Shown piece after piece: positions 1 through 8,893 of a stretch of DNA of 64,000 bases. Within the stretch, counting starts at the first letter, position 1. Every line of letters starts with the position of its first letter. The position numbers and the translations under genes were made by a program. The DNA lies in the NCBI GenBank assembly GCA_019635355.1, contig JAHBZQ010000001.1:682001-746000 (forward strand), written 5' to 3'. The notes under the pieces are model-generated. The model was not told the origin of the DNA. It worked only from the letters and a program-made list of their open reading frames with translations, and made no database searches. Origin of the DNA: Rhizobacter sp. (GTDB lineage: Bacteria; Pseudomonadota; Gammaproteobacteria; Burkholderiales; Burkholderiaceae_C).

Positions 1-1389
1 GATGGCGTCTTCGCGGGCGATGATGCCGCGCTCGGTTTCCAAGGCCTCGATGCGCTTGGAGCAGTCGTCCACCTCGGCCGGCGTGGCATGCAGGCTCACC
101 GCGACCCGTGCGCAGGCGGTGTCGAGCAGGCTCACCGACTTGTCGGGCAGCTGGCGCGCCGGGATGTAGCGGTGCGAGAGCTTCACCGCCGCTTCGAGCG
201 CCTCATCCAGGATCTGCACCTTGTGGTGCTTCTCCATCGTGGAGGCCACGCCGCGCATCATGAGGATGGCGCGCGGCTCGTCGGGCTCGTCGACCGTCAC
301 GCTCTGAAAGCGGCGGGTCAGCGCGGGGTCTTTCTCGATGTGTTTCTTGTACTCGGCGAAGGTGGTGGCACCGATGGTGCGCAGCTGGCCGCGGGCGAGA
401 GCCGGCTTGAGCAGGTTGGCGGCGTCGCCGGTGCCGGCCGCGCCGCCGGCGCCCACCAGCGTGTGGGTCTCGTCGATGAAGAGGATGATGGGTTTGGCGG
501 AGGCCTGCACTTCATCGATGACCGAGCGCAGACGCTGCTCGAACTCGCCCTTCATCGACGCACCGGCTTGCAGCAAGCCCACGTCGAGCGCGCGCAGCTC
601 CACTTCCTTGAGCGAGGGTGGCACGTCGCCACGCGCGATGCGCTGTGCGAAGCCTTCGACCACCGCGGTCTTGCCCACGCCGGCCTCGCCGATGAGGATG
701 GGATTGTTTTGACGGCGGCGCATCAGGATGTCGACCACCTGGCGGATCTCGTCGTCGCGGCCGACGATCGGGTCCATCTTGCCGCTGCGGGCCTGCTCGG
801 TGAGGTCGGTGGTGAACTGCTTGAGCGCTTCCTGCTTGCCCATCGCGGCGGGCGAGATGGCGCCGCTCGCTTCACCGGGCGCCGCGCCCGACTCGCTGGC
901 GGTCTGCTGGTCTTCGGGCGAGCCGCCCACGATCTTGAGGAAGTTCTCGGTCAGGTCGTCGGTCTGGATCTTCTCGAACTGCTTGCTGATCGACATCAGC
1001 ACGTTGCGCAGGCTCTTGGTCTTGAGCAGGCCGACGATGAGGAAGCCGGTGCGCACGTGGGTGCCGCCGTACATCAGCGAGCCGTAGACCCATCCGCGCT
1101 CCACCGCGTCTTCCACGAAGGTGGAGAGGTCGGTGACCGACGAGGCGCCGCGCGGCAGCCGGTCGAGCGAGTTCTGCAGGTCGGCCACGAGGTTCGACGC
1201 ATCCATGCCGTAATGCTTGGCGATGCGGTGGATGTCGCTGTCCTGGTTCTGCAGGATCTGGAACAGCCAGTGCTGCAGCTCCACATAGGGGTTGCCGCGC
1301 AGCTTGCAGAAGACGGTGGCGCCTTCGATGGCTTTGTAGGCCAGCGGGTTGAGTTTGCCGAAGAGGGCGGAACGACTGATTTCAGCCAT
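1..1389 (-). CDS. tssH: TssH (ClpV) type VI secretion AAA+ ATPase, 3' end cut off by window edge
   Basis: This is the AAA+ unfoldase that disassembles and recycles contracted TssB/TssC sheaths in the cytoplasm. The 463 visible residues hold the N-terminal Clp repeat domain (about 1-150), a linker, and the first AAA module with Walker A GEAGVGKT (233-240) and Walker B ILFIDE (about 301-306), followed by the sensor region and the start of the coiled middle domain. The family is normally about 850-900 residues, so roughly the last half, with the second AAA module, lies left of the window. The ATG overlaps the end of tssG by 8 bases, indicating translational coupling. Its place after tssE-F-G and the presence of tagJ in the operon fit ClpV rather than housekeeping ClpB. 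The truncation is only the window boundary. Confidence 0.95.
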   Translation of the reverse strand, partial: MAEISRSALFGKLNPLAYKAIEGATVFCKLRGNPYVELQHWLFQILQNQDSDIHRIAKHYGMDASNLVADLQNSLDRLPRGASSVTDLSTFVEDAVERGWVYGSLMYGGTHVRTGFLIVGLLKTKSLRNVLMSISKQFEKIQTDDLTENFLKIVGGSPEDQQTASESGAAPGEASGAISPAAMGKQEALKQFTTDLTEQARSGKMDPIVGRDDEIRQVVDILMRRRQNNPILIGEAGVGKTAVVEGFAQRIARGDVPPSLKEVELRALDVGLLQAGASMKGEFEQRLRSVIDEVQASAKPIILFIDETHTLVGAGGAAGTGDAANLLKPALARGQLRTIGATTFAEYKKHIEKDPALTRRFQSVTVDEPDEPRAILMMRGVASTMEKHHKVQILDEALEAAVKLSHRYIPARQLPDKSVSLLDTACARVAVSLHATPAEVDDCSKRIEALETERGIIAREDAI

Positions 1390-2440
1390 GGTGAAGGTCC
1401 TTCGTCAAAACGGAAGTGTTGGCGGGGTGGAGATGGAGTTCCCCGCGGTCGGGGTGCGGTGTCTTGCGGCCGAGCCAGGTGGTGCGGCCGAGCCGGGCGT
1501 TGCCTTGCATGCTGAGCTTGGGCACCTCGTCGCCCTTGAGCACGAGGCGCACGTCCCACAGCAGCTCGAAGCCCACGAGCTGGCGCATCCAGTCGCGCAG
1601 CTCGATGAGCGAAGGCTGGCCGGGCAGGAACTGCTGGTATTGCGCGAGCGTGAGCGGGCCGATGTGCAGGCGCAGCTTGTATTGGCGGTCCCACACCTTC
1701 GAGCCGGCGACGACCGAGACGCCCAGCGGCGCGCTGCGGCGAGCGCCGGGGCGGCCGAGGCGGCTGCGGTCTTCGGTGCGCAACGGCATCCAGTGGCCCA
1801 CGTAGGGCTCCACGCGGATGGGCACGTCGAAATACTGGCGCAGCACCTTGGAGATGGCCTCGGGGTTGCGCGTGCGGCTGGCCAGGTGGCCGGCGCTGTG
1901 GCGCTTGGCCGTGTCGGGCACGCTGTCGGCGCTGCGCATCGAGGCAGGGGCCTGGCCGAACAGGGCGCTCACCCATTTGGCGAACTGGTCGTCGTGCGGG
2001 CGGTCGGCCTGCACGGTGGGCTGGTTCTGCGCCCAGGCGCGGTAGAAGAGCAGCAGCGCGCGGTGGTGGAAGACGTCGGCAAAACGCGCGAAGGTCGGGT
2101 CGGCGTGGTTGCGCAGGCGGTCGCGGGCGTACTCGGTGAGGTGCAGCGGCAGCGGGCCCATCGGGCCGAAAAGGCCGAAGAAGCGGTTGCCGAGCCGCGG
2201 ATGCTTGCCCTCGGCCTTGAACGACATGATCGCGGCGGGCGCGAAGTCGAGCTCGGGGTCTTGCCCCAGGCGGATGGCTTCGGCGCCAGGGCGCAAGGCC
2301 TTGCCCAGGCGCGGTGCCTCGGGCGAGAGGGATTCGATCTGCCGCAGCACGGCGAAGAAGTCGTGCGCCCAGGGCTGCGCTGCGAGCTGCTCGTAGAGAC
2401 GGGCTCGGCGTTCGTGAAGCTCGCGGGCGTCCTGCTTCAT
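1382..2440 (-). CDS. tssG: TssG (VasB/ImpH) type VI secretion baseplate protein
   Basis: TssG is a baseplate wedge component that, with TssE, TssF and TssK, assembles around VgrG and docks the tail to the membrane complex. The 352-residue product begins MKQDARELHERRARL and carries the family landmarks of an early FFAVLRQIE helix, a RLGNRFFGLFGPMGPLP stretch typical of TssG, and a C-terminal wing with RLGRTTWLG. The length is usual for the family. The ATG at 2440 is preferred because it lies 5 bases after the tssF stop; the open frame continues upstream into tssF but that part has no family similarity. The stop overlaps the tssH start by 8 bases. It belongs to the minus-strand tss operon. Confidence 0.94.
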   Translation of the reverse strand: MKQDARELHERRARLYEQLAAQPWAHDFFAVLRQIESLSPEAPRLGKALRPGAEAIRLGQDPELDFAPAAIMSFKAEGKHPRLGNRFFGLFGPMGPLPLHLTEYARDRLRNHADPTFARFADVFHHRALLLFYRAWAQNQPTVQADRPHDDQFAKWVSALFGQAPASMRSADSVPDTAKRHSAGHLASRTRNPEAISKVLRQYFDVPIRVEPYVGHWMPLRTEDRSRLGRPGARRSAPLGVSVVAGSKVWDRQYKLRLHIGPLTLAQYQQFLPGQPSLIELRDWMRQLVGFELLWDVRLVLKGDEVPKLSMQGNARLGRTTWLGRKTPHPDRGELHLHPANTSVLTKDLHHG

Positions 2441-2445
2441 AAGTG

Positions 2446-4305
2446 TCAGAGGACTGCTTTCTCTCCGATGCGCGGCTTGGCGCGGAAGATCTCGCCTCGT
2501 GTCGCTGAGCGCAGCACGGTCTCGCAGAAGCTGTTGGCCGAGGCCTGGCGGGCGAAGAGGTGCGACAGCACCTGGCCGAGCAGGAACGCGCTGCTGCCCT
2601 GGAAGCCAAGCTCGTCGACGAGGGCCGTCACTTCCACCCCGCAGCCGAAGGTGAGCGGGCCGGGGAAGGGCAGGCGGCGCACGACCGACTTCGCTTCCAC
2701 CCACTGCAGGCTCTCCACTTGCTTGGCCCAGGCGACGTCCTGCTCGGGCCCATGCAAGGCGAGCAGGCTGCGCAGCGAGGCGGCAGCGCGCTTGGGGTCT
2801 TCACCCGCGATGCTGAGGTAGTTGAGCGTGAGCAGGCTCACGAGCGACCAGCCGACATCGCCGCGTGCGAGCCGCTGCACCGGGCGGGTGGGGCCACGCA
2901 GGGTTTCGATGCGGCCGGCGGGGCCGGCGGCGTCGAGCGTCCAGGTGGTGGCGTTGCCGGGCAGGAGCGTGGGCAGGTCGCGGTTGGTCACGAGCGCGGT
3001 GAGCGACAGCTGGCGGATGTCTTCGCGGTAGGGCGCCGCCTGCGGGTCGACCAGCGAGAGAAACACTTCCTGGCCCACGTAGGCCGAGCGCGGGCCGTCC
3101 TGGCGCTGGCGCGACGACAAGAGCCGCGGCTCGCGGCGCACGGTGAAGTAGGCGCCGTGGTTGCGCGATTCGTCGTGGTAGCTCGCGTACAGCGGCAGGA
3201 ATTTCTGCTCCGCCACCTGCGCCGTGCCATAGCCCGTCACCGACTCCATCGTGTGCACTTCGTAGTCCATCGGGCGCGTGCGGTCGGGCACCACGTGGTG
3301 CTCCCAACTGTCGGGGCCGAGTTGGATTCGATCGAGCCGCTTCGGGAAGAGGTTGACGGCGGGGGTACAAAAGAGCGCGAGGCTGCCGGCGTCCACCAGC
3401 GATTCAAGGGCGGCGTCCCCACGCGAAAACAGAAGCACGATCTCGGCCTCGTCGCCTTCGACCTGGTCGAGGCGGCGGGCGAGGTCTTGCACATCGAAGA
3501 ACAGGAATCGTTGCGGCATCGCCGCCAGCTCCTGCAGCAGGCGGTGGCCGCTGAAGCCACGCAGCGTCTCGGGCAGCAGGGCTTCGTCGTCGCTGAAGCC
3601 GAGGGGCTGCACCGAGGCGGCGTCGGCAAAGCCCTGCATCGGGCGCTTGTTGCTCACCCAGGTGGCCACCGTGTTGCCGAGCACCAACTCGTGCAGGCGG
3701 AAAGCCACCTCGTCGGGCGCCGCGATGTAGAGCGGCAAGCGGTCGAGCTTGAGCTGCTTGAAGGCGAGGCCCCCGTGCAGCTTGAGCTTGATGCGCAGGC
3801 CGCCCTTGAGCTGGCGCGCCACCGGCAGATGGGCCAGTGGCAGGTCGGGCGCATGGGTGAAGTATTGGACGGACGCGATCTCGATCGGCCACAGCGTCAC
3901 GTCATGGGCGATGCGGAACTCGCAGCGGGTGTTCTGGCCGCGCATGAGCTCGGCGTTCAGCGCGGTGCCGCGTTTGAGCGTGAAGCCCTTGGTGAGGTTC
4001 GGGTCGAGCGGGTCGGGCCGCATGCGCGCCACCACCATCGAGGGCACGGGCGACAGGAAGCCGGGGTACACCGTCTCGAGCAGGTGTTGGATCAGCTTGG
4101 GCTGCTCGGCATCGAGCTTGAGCTGGATGCGCGCGGCGAGGAACGCAAAGCCTTCGAGCAGGCGCTCCACATACGGGTCGGTGACTTCCAGCCCATCGAG
4201 CGACAGCCGCGAGGCGATCTTCGGAAACTCCTGCGCAAACTCGGCGCCCACCTCACGTAGGTGGGTCAGCTCGTCGTTGTAGTGGCGCAGGAGGTTCGGG
4301 TCCAT
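2446..4305 (-). CDS. tssF: TssF (VasA/ImpG) type VI secretion baseplate protein
   Basis: TssF is the large baseplate wedge protein that binds TssG and TssK in the cytoplasm. The 619-residue product begins MDPNLLRHYNDELTHLREVG and contains the canonical opening segment: EFAQEFPKIASRLSLDG, then DPYVERLLEGFAFLAARI and a region ending TVYPGFLSPVPS. These are the most conserved TssF features. Length matches the family (about 580-630). It lies 5 bases upstream of tssG and 66 bases downstream of tssE on the minus strand, consistent with co-transcription. Nothing looks truncated or frameshifted. Confidence 0.95.
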   Translation of the reverse strand: MDPNLLRHYNDELTHLREVGAEFAQEFPKIASRLSLDGLEVTDPYVERLLEGFAFLAARIQLKLDAEQPKLIQHLLETVYPGFLSPVPSMVVARMRPDPLDPNLTKGFTLKRGTALNAELMRGQNTRCEFRIAHDVTLWPIEIASVQYFTHAPDLPLAHLPVARQLKGGLRIKLKLHGGLAFKQLKLDRLPLYIAAPDEVAFRLHELVLGNTVATWVSNKRPMQGFADAASVQPLGFSDDEALLPETLRGFSGHRLLQELAAMPQRFLFFDVQDLARRLDQVEGDEAEIVLLFSRGDAALESLVDAGSLALFCTPAVNLFPKRLDRIQLGPDSWEHHVVPDRTRPMDYEVHTMESVTGYGTAQVAEQKFLPLYASYHDESRNHGAYFTVRREPRLLSSRQRQDGPRSAYVGQEVFLSLVDPQAAPYREDIRQLSLTALVTNRDLPTLLPGNATTWTLDAAGPAGRIETLRGPTRPVQRLARGDVGWSLVSLLTLNYLSIAGEDPKRAAASLRSLLALHGPEQDVAWAKQVESLQWVEAKSVVRRLPFPGPLTFGCGVEVTALVDELGFQGSSAFLLGQVLSHLFARQASANSFCETVLRSATRGEIFRAKPRIGEKAVL

Positions 4306-4371
4306 GAGAAGGAATTCTGTCGATGTGGCACGGGCTGAACAGCTACTTTGGTCACACCCGCCGGGGCGCGC

Positions 4372-4902
4372 TCAGCGAGGCACCCTTCGGCTCACCGTGC
4401 CACTGGCCATGTCACGCACTTCCACCTGGCCGGCTTCGAGGTCGACCTGCGTGCGCAGCAAGAGCTCCAGCGGCACGGGCTGCGCCCACATGAAGCCCTG
4501 GATCTCGAACTCGATGACGTTGTGGGTGTCGAGCACGCTGGAGGCGTCGAGCGCGGTGACCTGCAGCGAGTCTTCCATCACCCGCGGCTCGAAACGCAGG
4601 ATGGCCTGCTTGATGGCGCGCTCGAGCAGGCTCACGTCGATCTTCGAGGCCAGCTGGCCCGACATGGCGGGCAGGCCGAAGTTGAGCACCGAGTCGGCCG
4701 CGGCCGGGAACCGTTTGGCGAGGTCCTTGTCGAGTGGCTGCACCGAGTTGAGCAACCACGAGAGATCGCGCAGCACCGCCTCGCGGATCTGCGCCTTGTT
4801 CATCACGCGGTTGTCTTCGGCTTCGACGTGCGACAGCGGCGCGGTGTCGGTCAGCCGGTCGAGGAGGACGGGCTGCAGGCGGTCGCGCGTGTTGACGCTC
4901 AT
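4372..4902 (-). CDS. tssE: TssE type VI secretion baseplate protein (gp25-like)
   Basis: TssE is the small gp25-like baseplate subunit that helps start sheath polymerisation. The 176-residue product starts MSVNTRDRLQPVLLDRLTD. It carries the gp25 pattern of an LLNS segment (about 50), a VLNFGLPAMSG segment (about 72-82), an AIKQAILRFEPRV helix (about 96-108) and the C-terminal FEIQGFMWAQPVPLELLL strand pair. The ATG shares four bases (ATGA) with the tagJ stop, so the two are probably translationally coupled, and this overlap fixes the start. The N-terminal extension before the gp25 core is typical of betaproteobacterial TssE. Confidence 0.92.
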   Translation of the reverse strand: MSVNTRDRLQPVLLDRLTDTAPLSHVEAEDNRVMNKAQIREAVLRDLSWLLNSVQPLDKDLAKRFPAAADSVLNFGLPAMSGQLASKIDVSLLERAIKQAILRFEPRVMEDSLQVTALDASSVLDTHNVIEFEIQGFMWAQPVPLELLLRTQVDLEAGQVEVRDMASGTVSRRVPR

Positions 4903-5696
4903 GCGGCCGGCGTGAGCTTGATCTCGCGCACTTCCAGCAGGCCGAGTTCTGCGCTGCTGGTGGAGATGATCCGCTGGCCCAGGCCGGCGTACTGGTCGGT
5001 ACCGGCCGGCAGCCATTCGGTGGCGCGCGCCAGCTTGAACTTGCCGTCGGGCTGCTCGCGCGTGCCGGGGTAGCAGGTGGGAATGAGCGCGACCGATTCG
5101 CCGCCGTTGGCAAAGGTGAGGTGCGCGGGGGCCCAGACCATGTCGCGCAGGTCTTCGGGTTCGTCGACGTTGACGGCCGAGAGCGCATCGAAGGGTACCC
5201 AGGTGTAGCGGCCGTTGAGCACCACTTCGAGCACGGGGCCGAGGCGCGAGTCGGCATCGGCGATCCAGTCGAAGGCTTCGCCGTTGATGCTGCCTGCGGT
5301 GGTGGGCGCGGCCTCGAAGGCCTGTGCGCGCAGTTGCTGCGCCTGCTCGGACTGGCCTTGCGCGTCGTGCGCGAGGGCCTGGATCAGCAGGGCGATCCAT
5401 TCGGAAGGCTTGCCGAACACCACCGGCGTCGTCTTGCCTGCGAACACGGCGCCACGCACGGCTTCGCACTTGATGGCCTCGCGGTAGGTGTTGACCATCG
5501 CGAGCGTGCTGGCGTCGAGCTGGCCGCAGACGTCGAGCTGGGCCATCGCCCGTTCCCACTGGCCGAGCACGGCGAGCAGCTGGAAGAGGAAGACACGCAG
5601 CTTGGCGTCGCCCGGCTTGTCGCGCACCTGCTGTTGCAGGGCCTGCAGGGCGGCTTGGGGGTCGCCCGCGGCGACGAGTTCCTGGGCGGTGGCCAT
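4899..5696 (-). CDS. tagJ: TagJ (ImpE) type VI secretion accessory protein
   Basis: The 265-residue product is an ImpE/TagJ protein. In H1-like type VI systems TagJ binds the N terminus of the sheath protein TssB and modulates ClpV recycling; it is accessory rather than core. The first third (ELVAAGDPQAALQALQQQV onward) is a TPR-like helical array. The C-terminal part has the ImpE pattern GEAFDWIADADSRLGPVLE and the tryptophan-rich RYTWVPFDAL strand. It lies 11 bases downstream of the second hcp gene and overlaps tssE by 4 bases. Its presence suggests the subtype that includes the Pseudomonas aeruginosa H1 system; this subtype call is inferred from gene order. Confidence 0.9.
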   Translation of the reverse strand: MATAQELVAAGDPQAALQALQQQVRDKPGDAKLRVFLFQLLAVLGQWERAMAQLDVCGQLDASTLAMVNTYREAIKCEAVRGAVFAGKTTPVVFGKPSEWIALLIQALAHDAQGQSEQAQQLRAQAFEAAPTTAGSINGEAFDWIADADSRLGPVLEVVLNGRYTWVPFDALSAVNVDEPEDLRDMVWAPAHLTFANGGESVALIPTCYPGTREQPDGKFKLARATEWLPAGTDQYAGLGQRIISTSSAELGLLEVREIKLTPAA

Positions 5697-5707
5697 GATG
5701 TTCGGGT

Positions 5708-6205
5708 TCAGTTGTTGAGGATTTCGTCTTCGAAGGTCATCGAGGCGCCGCGGCTGCCGGCCGACTTCTGCGGCCGGTACTCGACCGAGACCTTGTTGAA
5801 CTGCAGCGTCACCGTCTCGAAGGTGTTGCCGGTCTCGTCGGTGGAATGGTCGACCGAGGAGATGCGCGCCTTCTGCAGCGTGACGAGGAAGTAGTCCATC
5901 TGCTCGGAGCCGGCCTTGCGCATCGTGAGCTTGGCTTCCTTCACCTCGTCATTCGTGGCGAGCGCTGCCATCAGCGCGGTGGTGGCCGAGTCGATCTGCT
6001 TGACGATGGTGAGGCCCTTGTAGGCGCGGCGCGAGGCGGCTTGCGTGGAGCCGAGCGCCGAGGTGGCCGAGACGCCCCAGTGCCAGCCCTTGACGACGAT
6101 CTCTTCTTCGTGCCCCGGGTTCAGCGCTTCGCCCTTGACCTTGCCGGCACGCTTGGTCTGGACGCTCAGGAAGATGTCGGAAGCAGAGGTTTGGGCGGCA
6201 GGCAT
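5708..6205 (-). CDS. Hcp-family type VI secretion tube protein (second copy)
   Basis: The 165-residue protein belongs to the Hcp1 family that stacks as hexameric rings to form the inner tube and can carry small effectors in its lumen. Family signs are the DIFLSVQTKRAGKVKGEAL opening, the VKGWHWGVSA strand, a KLTMRKAG segment and the FETVTLQFNKVSVEY hairpin ending in EYRPQ. It is clearly diverged from the other Hcp at 6770-7249 and has a C-terminal tail (about 150-165) rich in small and acidic residues. A GAGG ribosome site precedes the ATG. It sits between the unknown gene at 6259 and tagJ. It could be the structural Hcp or a specialised paralogue for a particular cargo; the sequence does not decide. 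Confidence 0.88.
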   Translation of the reverse strand: MPAAQTSASDIFLSVQTKRAGKVKGEALNPGHEEEIVVKGWHWGVSATSALGSTQAASRRAYKGLTIVKQIDSATTALMAALATNDEVKEAKLTMRKAGSEQMDYFLVTLQKARISSVDHSTDETGNTFETVTLQFNKVSVEYRPQKSAGSRGASMTFEDEILNN

Positions 6206-6258
6206 GGGGGCCTCGTCAAGGGCGGTGTGGGGTGGGTCGCGCTACGCGGGTTGTGGCA

Positions 6259-6690
6259 TCAGAAGCTGTGCGCACGCTTGCGGCCGGCGGCGAGGGCCGG
6301 GGTGAAGGTGCCGGGCGAGCCGGGTACGGCGTTGACGCCGGGGGTCATGATGTCTTCGACGACACGGCGCTGCAGGTCGTAGATCGCGATCTGCTGCTCC
6401 TTCTTGGCGGCCTCGACCGCCGCTTCGCGCGTGGTGTATTTCTTGACGCTGTCGAAGTAGTAGTTGTTGTTGCCGGGGTTGAACCAGGCACCCACGATGT
6501 TCGAGCCGCCAGGGCCTGCTGCGTGGTTCATCGCGAACACGCAGCCGGCATGGCCGAACTGGTTCTGGGTGGCGTCGTAGGCGACGCAGTAGCCCGGGCC
6601 TTCGAGGATGCGGCCCTTTTCGAGGTCGATGCTGACGCCGTTGGGGTTTTGTTGTGCGATGGCTTGCACAACGGCTGCACTGGTGGCCAT
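6259..6690 (-). CDS. Unknown 143-residue protein between two hcp genes; candidate type VI cargo or accessory protein
   Basis: I do not recognise this family. The product has no signal peptide or membrane segment. It has two cysteines (35 and 50) in a glycine-rich core with GPGYCVAYDAT and FGHAGCVFAMNH, an asparagine/tyrosine-rich NPGNNNYYFD segment (71-80), then a charged helix (about 86-112) and a proline/glycine-rich tail. The start has a good GGGAG ribosome site. The gene is embedded in the tss operon, 53 bases after it and 79 bases before it to the two hcp copies, so it is probably co-expressed. Its size would suit Hcp-lumen cargo, but no immunity-like gene lies next to it, so a structural or chaperone role is equally possible. 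Function is inference from position only. Confidence 0.8.
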   Translation of the reverse strand: MATSAAVVQAIAQQNPNGVSIDLEKGRILEGPGYCVAYDATQNQFGHAGCVFAMNHAAGPGGSNIVGAWFNPGNNNYYFDSVKKYTTREAAVEAAKKEQQIAIYDLQRRVVEDIMTPGVNAVPGSPGTFTPALAAGRKRAHSF

Positions 6691-6769
6691 GAGAACTCCC
6701 GGTGAGGTGGGGGATGGCCGCCCGGAGCCTGGCTCCAGGCGGCAACCGCATGCCGTCGGCGTGTGCCGA

Positions 6770-7249
6770 TCAGGTGATCTCGGTGGTGGCGTTGTTCCAG
6801 CCGAACTTCACCTCGCCGCCCAGGCCGCCCTTGTCGTCTTGCGGCTTGTAGGCGAAGTCGACCTGCTTGTAGGCGAAGGTGATGCTCTCGACGATGTCAC
6901 CGCCCGAGCTGCCCGAAGGCTGCACCGACTTGATGAACACTTCCTTGAACTTGATGACGAGGAAGTCTTTCTGGCCTTCGCCGGCCTTGCGGCTGGTCAT
7001 GGTCACTTCGGGGAAGTGCTTGCCCGAGGCGCAGTACTTGGCCAGCACCGGCGACCCCTTGTCGTAGATGTGGGTGATGTGGAAGTCGCCCGGCGTGGCC
7101 TTGCCCTTGCCGGAGCCGCCACCGGCGCCGACGGAGTCGTTGGAGACGCCCCAGGTCCACGACAGGACTTCGATCTCGCCCTTGTGGTCCTTGTGGGTGG
7201 ATTCGCCGTCAACGCCGGCAAACTTGATGTGGGTGTCAATGGAAGCCAT
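6770..7249 (-). CDS. hcp: Hcp type VI secretion tube protein (first copy)
   Basis: This 159-residue product is a canonical Hcp1: MASIDTHIKFAGVDGES opening, EIEVLSWTWGVSN, HITHIYDKGSPVLAKYCASG, a VTMTSRKAGEGQKDFL strand and the closing FAYKQVDFAYKPQ hairpin. Hcp forms the inner tube of the secretion tail and is itself released into the medium or target cell. A strong AAGGAG ribosome site lies 8 bases before the ATG. It follows tssC by 119 bases, in the usual tssB-tssC-hcp order, which makes it the likely main structural Hcp. A glycine/serine-rich loop at about 41-52 is longer than in many Hcp proteins. Confidence 0.94.
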   Translation of the reverse strand: MASIDTHIKFAGVDGESTHKDHKGEIEVLSWTWGVSNDSVGAGGGSGKGKATPGDFHITHIYDKGSPVLAKYCASGKHFPEVTMTSRKAGEGQKDFLVIKFKEVFIKSVQPSGSSGGDIVESITFAYKQVDFAYKPQDDKGGLGGEVKFGWNNATTEIT

Positions 7250-7368
7250 GAAAAATTCTCCTTGGGGTCAATGTTGAGGAAACGAGGTTTGCTGGTACTG
7301 GGACGCAAAAAGCGCGAGCGATAAAAGACGAGGGCTGCAGGTCGTCTTGGGTCTTGTCTGTGTGTAGA

Positions 7369-8862
7369 TCAGGCCGCCTTCTGCGAGGGCAGCTTGGAAA
7401 CCAGGCGCAGCGACACGGTCAACCCTTCGAGCTGGTAGTGAGGCCGCAGGAAGAACTTGGAGCTGTAGTAGCCGGGGTTGCCGGGGATCTCTTCGACCAC
7501 CACCTCGGCCGCCGCCAGCGGCTTCTGGGCCTTGGTGGTTTCCGACGAGTTGGCGGGGTCGCCGTCCACGTAATTCATGATCCAGCTGTTGAGCCACTTG
7601 GCCATGTCGTCCTTCTCCTTGAAGGAACCCACCTTGTCGCGCACGATGCACTTCAGGTAGTGGGCGAAGCGGCAGGTGGCGAAGAGGTAGGGCAGGCGTG
7701 CGGCCAGGTTGGCGTTGGCCGTGGCATCGGGGTCGTCGTACTCGGCCGGCTTTTGCAGCGACTGGGCGCCGATGAAGGCGGCGAAGTCGCTGTTCTTGCG
7801 GTGCACCAGCGGCATGAAGCCGTTCTTGGCGAGTTCCGCTTCGCGGCGGTCGCTGATGGCGATTTCGGTCGGGCACTTCATGTCGACACCGCCGTCGTCG
7901 GTCGGGAAGGTGTGCGTGGGCAGGCCTTCGACCGCGCCGCCCGACTCGATGCCGCGGATGCGCGAGCACCAGCCGTACTGCTTGAACGAGCGGTTGATGT
8001 TGACCGCCATCGCATACGCCGAGTTGGCCCAGGTGTACTTGGTGTGGTCGGCGTTGGCGGTGTCTTCCTCGAAGTTGAACTCTTCAACGGGATTGGTCTT
8101 GGCGCCGTAGGGAATGCGCGCCAGGAAGCGCGGCATCGCCAGGCCGATGTAGCGCGCGTCGTCGCTTTCACGCAGCGAGCGCCAGGCGGCGTATTCGGGC
8201 GTGGTGAAGATCTTGGTGAGGTCGCGCGGGTTGGCCAGCTCTTGCCACGACTCCATCTGCATCAGGCCCGGCGAACCAGCGGCGATGAACGGGGTGTGCG
8301 CAGCCGCAGCCACCTTCGACATTTCACCGAGCAGCTCCACGTCGGGCGGGCTGTGGTCGAAGTAGTAGTCGCCGACGAGGCAGCCGAAGGGCTCGCCGCC
8401 GAACTGGCCGAACTCTTCTTCGTAGACCTTCTTGAAGATCGGGCTCTGGTCCCAGGCGGTGCCCTTGTAGCGCTTGAGGGTCTTGCCGAGCTCGTTCTTG
8501 CTGATGTTCATCACGCGGATCTTCAGCATCTCGTCGGTCTCGGTGTTGTTCACCAAGTGATGCAGGCCGCGCCATGCGGACTCGAGTTGCTGGAACTCGG
8601 GGTTGTGCATGATCTGGTTGATCTGCGAGCTGAGCTTCTGGTCGAGCTCGGCGATCATGGCCTCGATGGAGGCGACCACGTCACTGCCGATGACCTTGGT
8701 GTTGGCCAGCGCCTGTTGCGCGAGCGTGAGCACCGCGCTTTCGACGGCCGACTTCGCTTCGTCGCTCTTGGGCTTGAATTCCTTCTTCAAGAGCGATGCG
8801 AAATCACCGCCCTGGAACTCGACGCCCTGCAGTGCCGACGATTGACCTTGTGCTTCTGCCAT
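7369..8862 (-). CDS. tssC: TssC (VipB) type VI contractile sheath large subunit
   Basis: TssC forms the contractile sheath with TssB around the Hcp tube. The 497-residue product has the family landmarks ALANTKVIGSDVVASIEAMI, then MHNPEFQQLESAWRGLHHLV (about 85-105), the GEPFGCLVGDYYFDH region and the C-terminal FFLRPHYQLEGLTVSLRLV segment. Length is typical (about 490-500). A GGAGA ribosome site precedes the ATG, and tssB ends 31 bases upstream. It is intact and in standard operon order. Confidence 0.97.
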   Translation of the reverse strand: MAEAQGQSSALQGVEFQGGDFASLLKKEFKPKSDEAKSAVESAVLTLAQQALANTKVIGSDVVASIEAMIAELDQKLSSQINQIMHNPEFQQLESAWRGLHHLVNNTETDEMLKIRVMNISKNELGKTLKRYKGTAWDQSPIFKKVYEEEFGQFGGEPFGCLVGDYYFDHSPPDVELLGEMSKVAAAAHTPFIAAGSPGLMQMESWQELANPRDLTKIFTTPEYAAWRSLRESDDARYIGLAMPRFLARIPYGAKTNPVEEFNFEEDTANADHTKYTWANSAYAMAVNINRSFKQYGWCSRIRGIESGGAVEGLPTHTFPTDDGGVDMKCPTEIAISDRREAELAKNGFMPLVHRKNSDFAAFIGAQSLQKPAEYDDPDATANANLAARLPYLFATCRFAHYLKCIVRDKVGSFKEKDDMAKWLNSWIMNYVDGDPANSSETTKAQKPLAAAEVVVEEIPGNPGYYSSKFFLRPHYQLEGLTVSLRLVSKLPSQKAA

Positions 8863-8893
8863 TTCGTTTCTCCGTGTTCAGTGCGTTGCGGGC

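Noticed and set aside
88..1515. A 475-codon plus-strand frame over tssH
   Set aside because: The minus strand encodes ClpV with Walker motifs; the plus frame is low-complexity shadow sequence.
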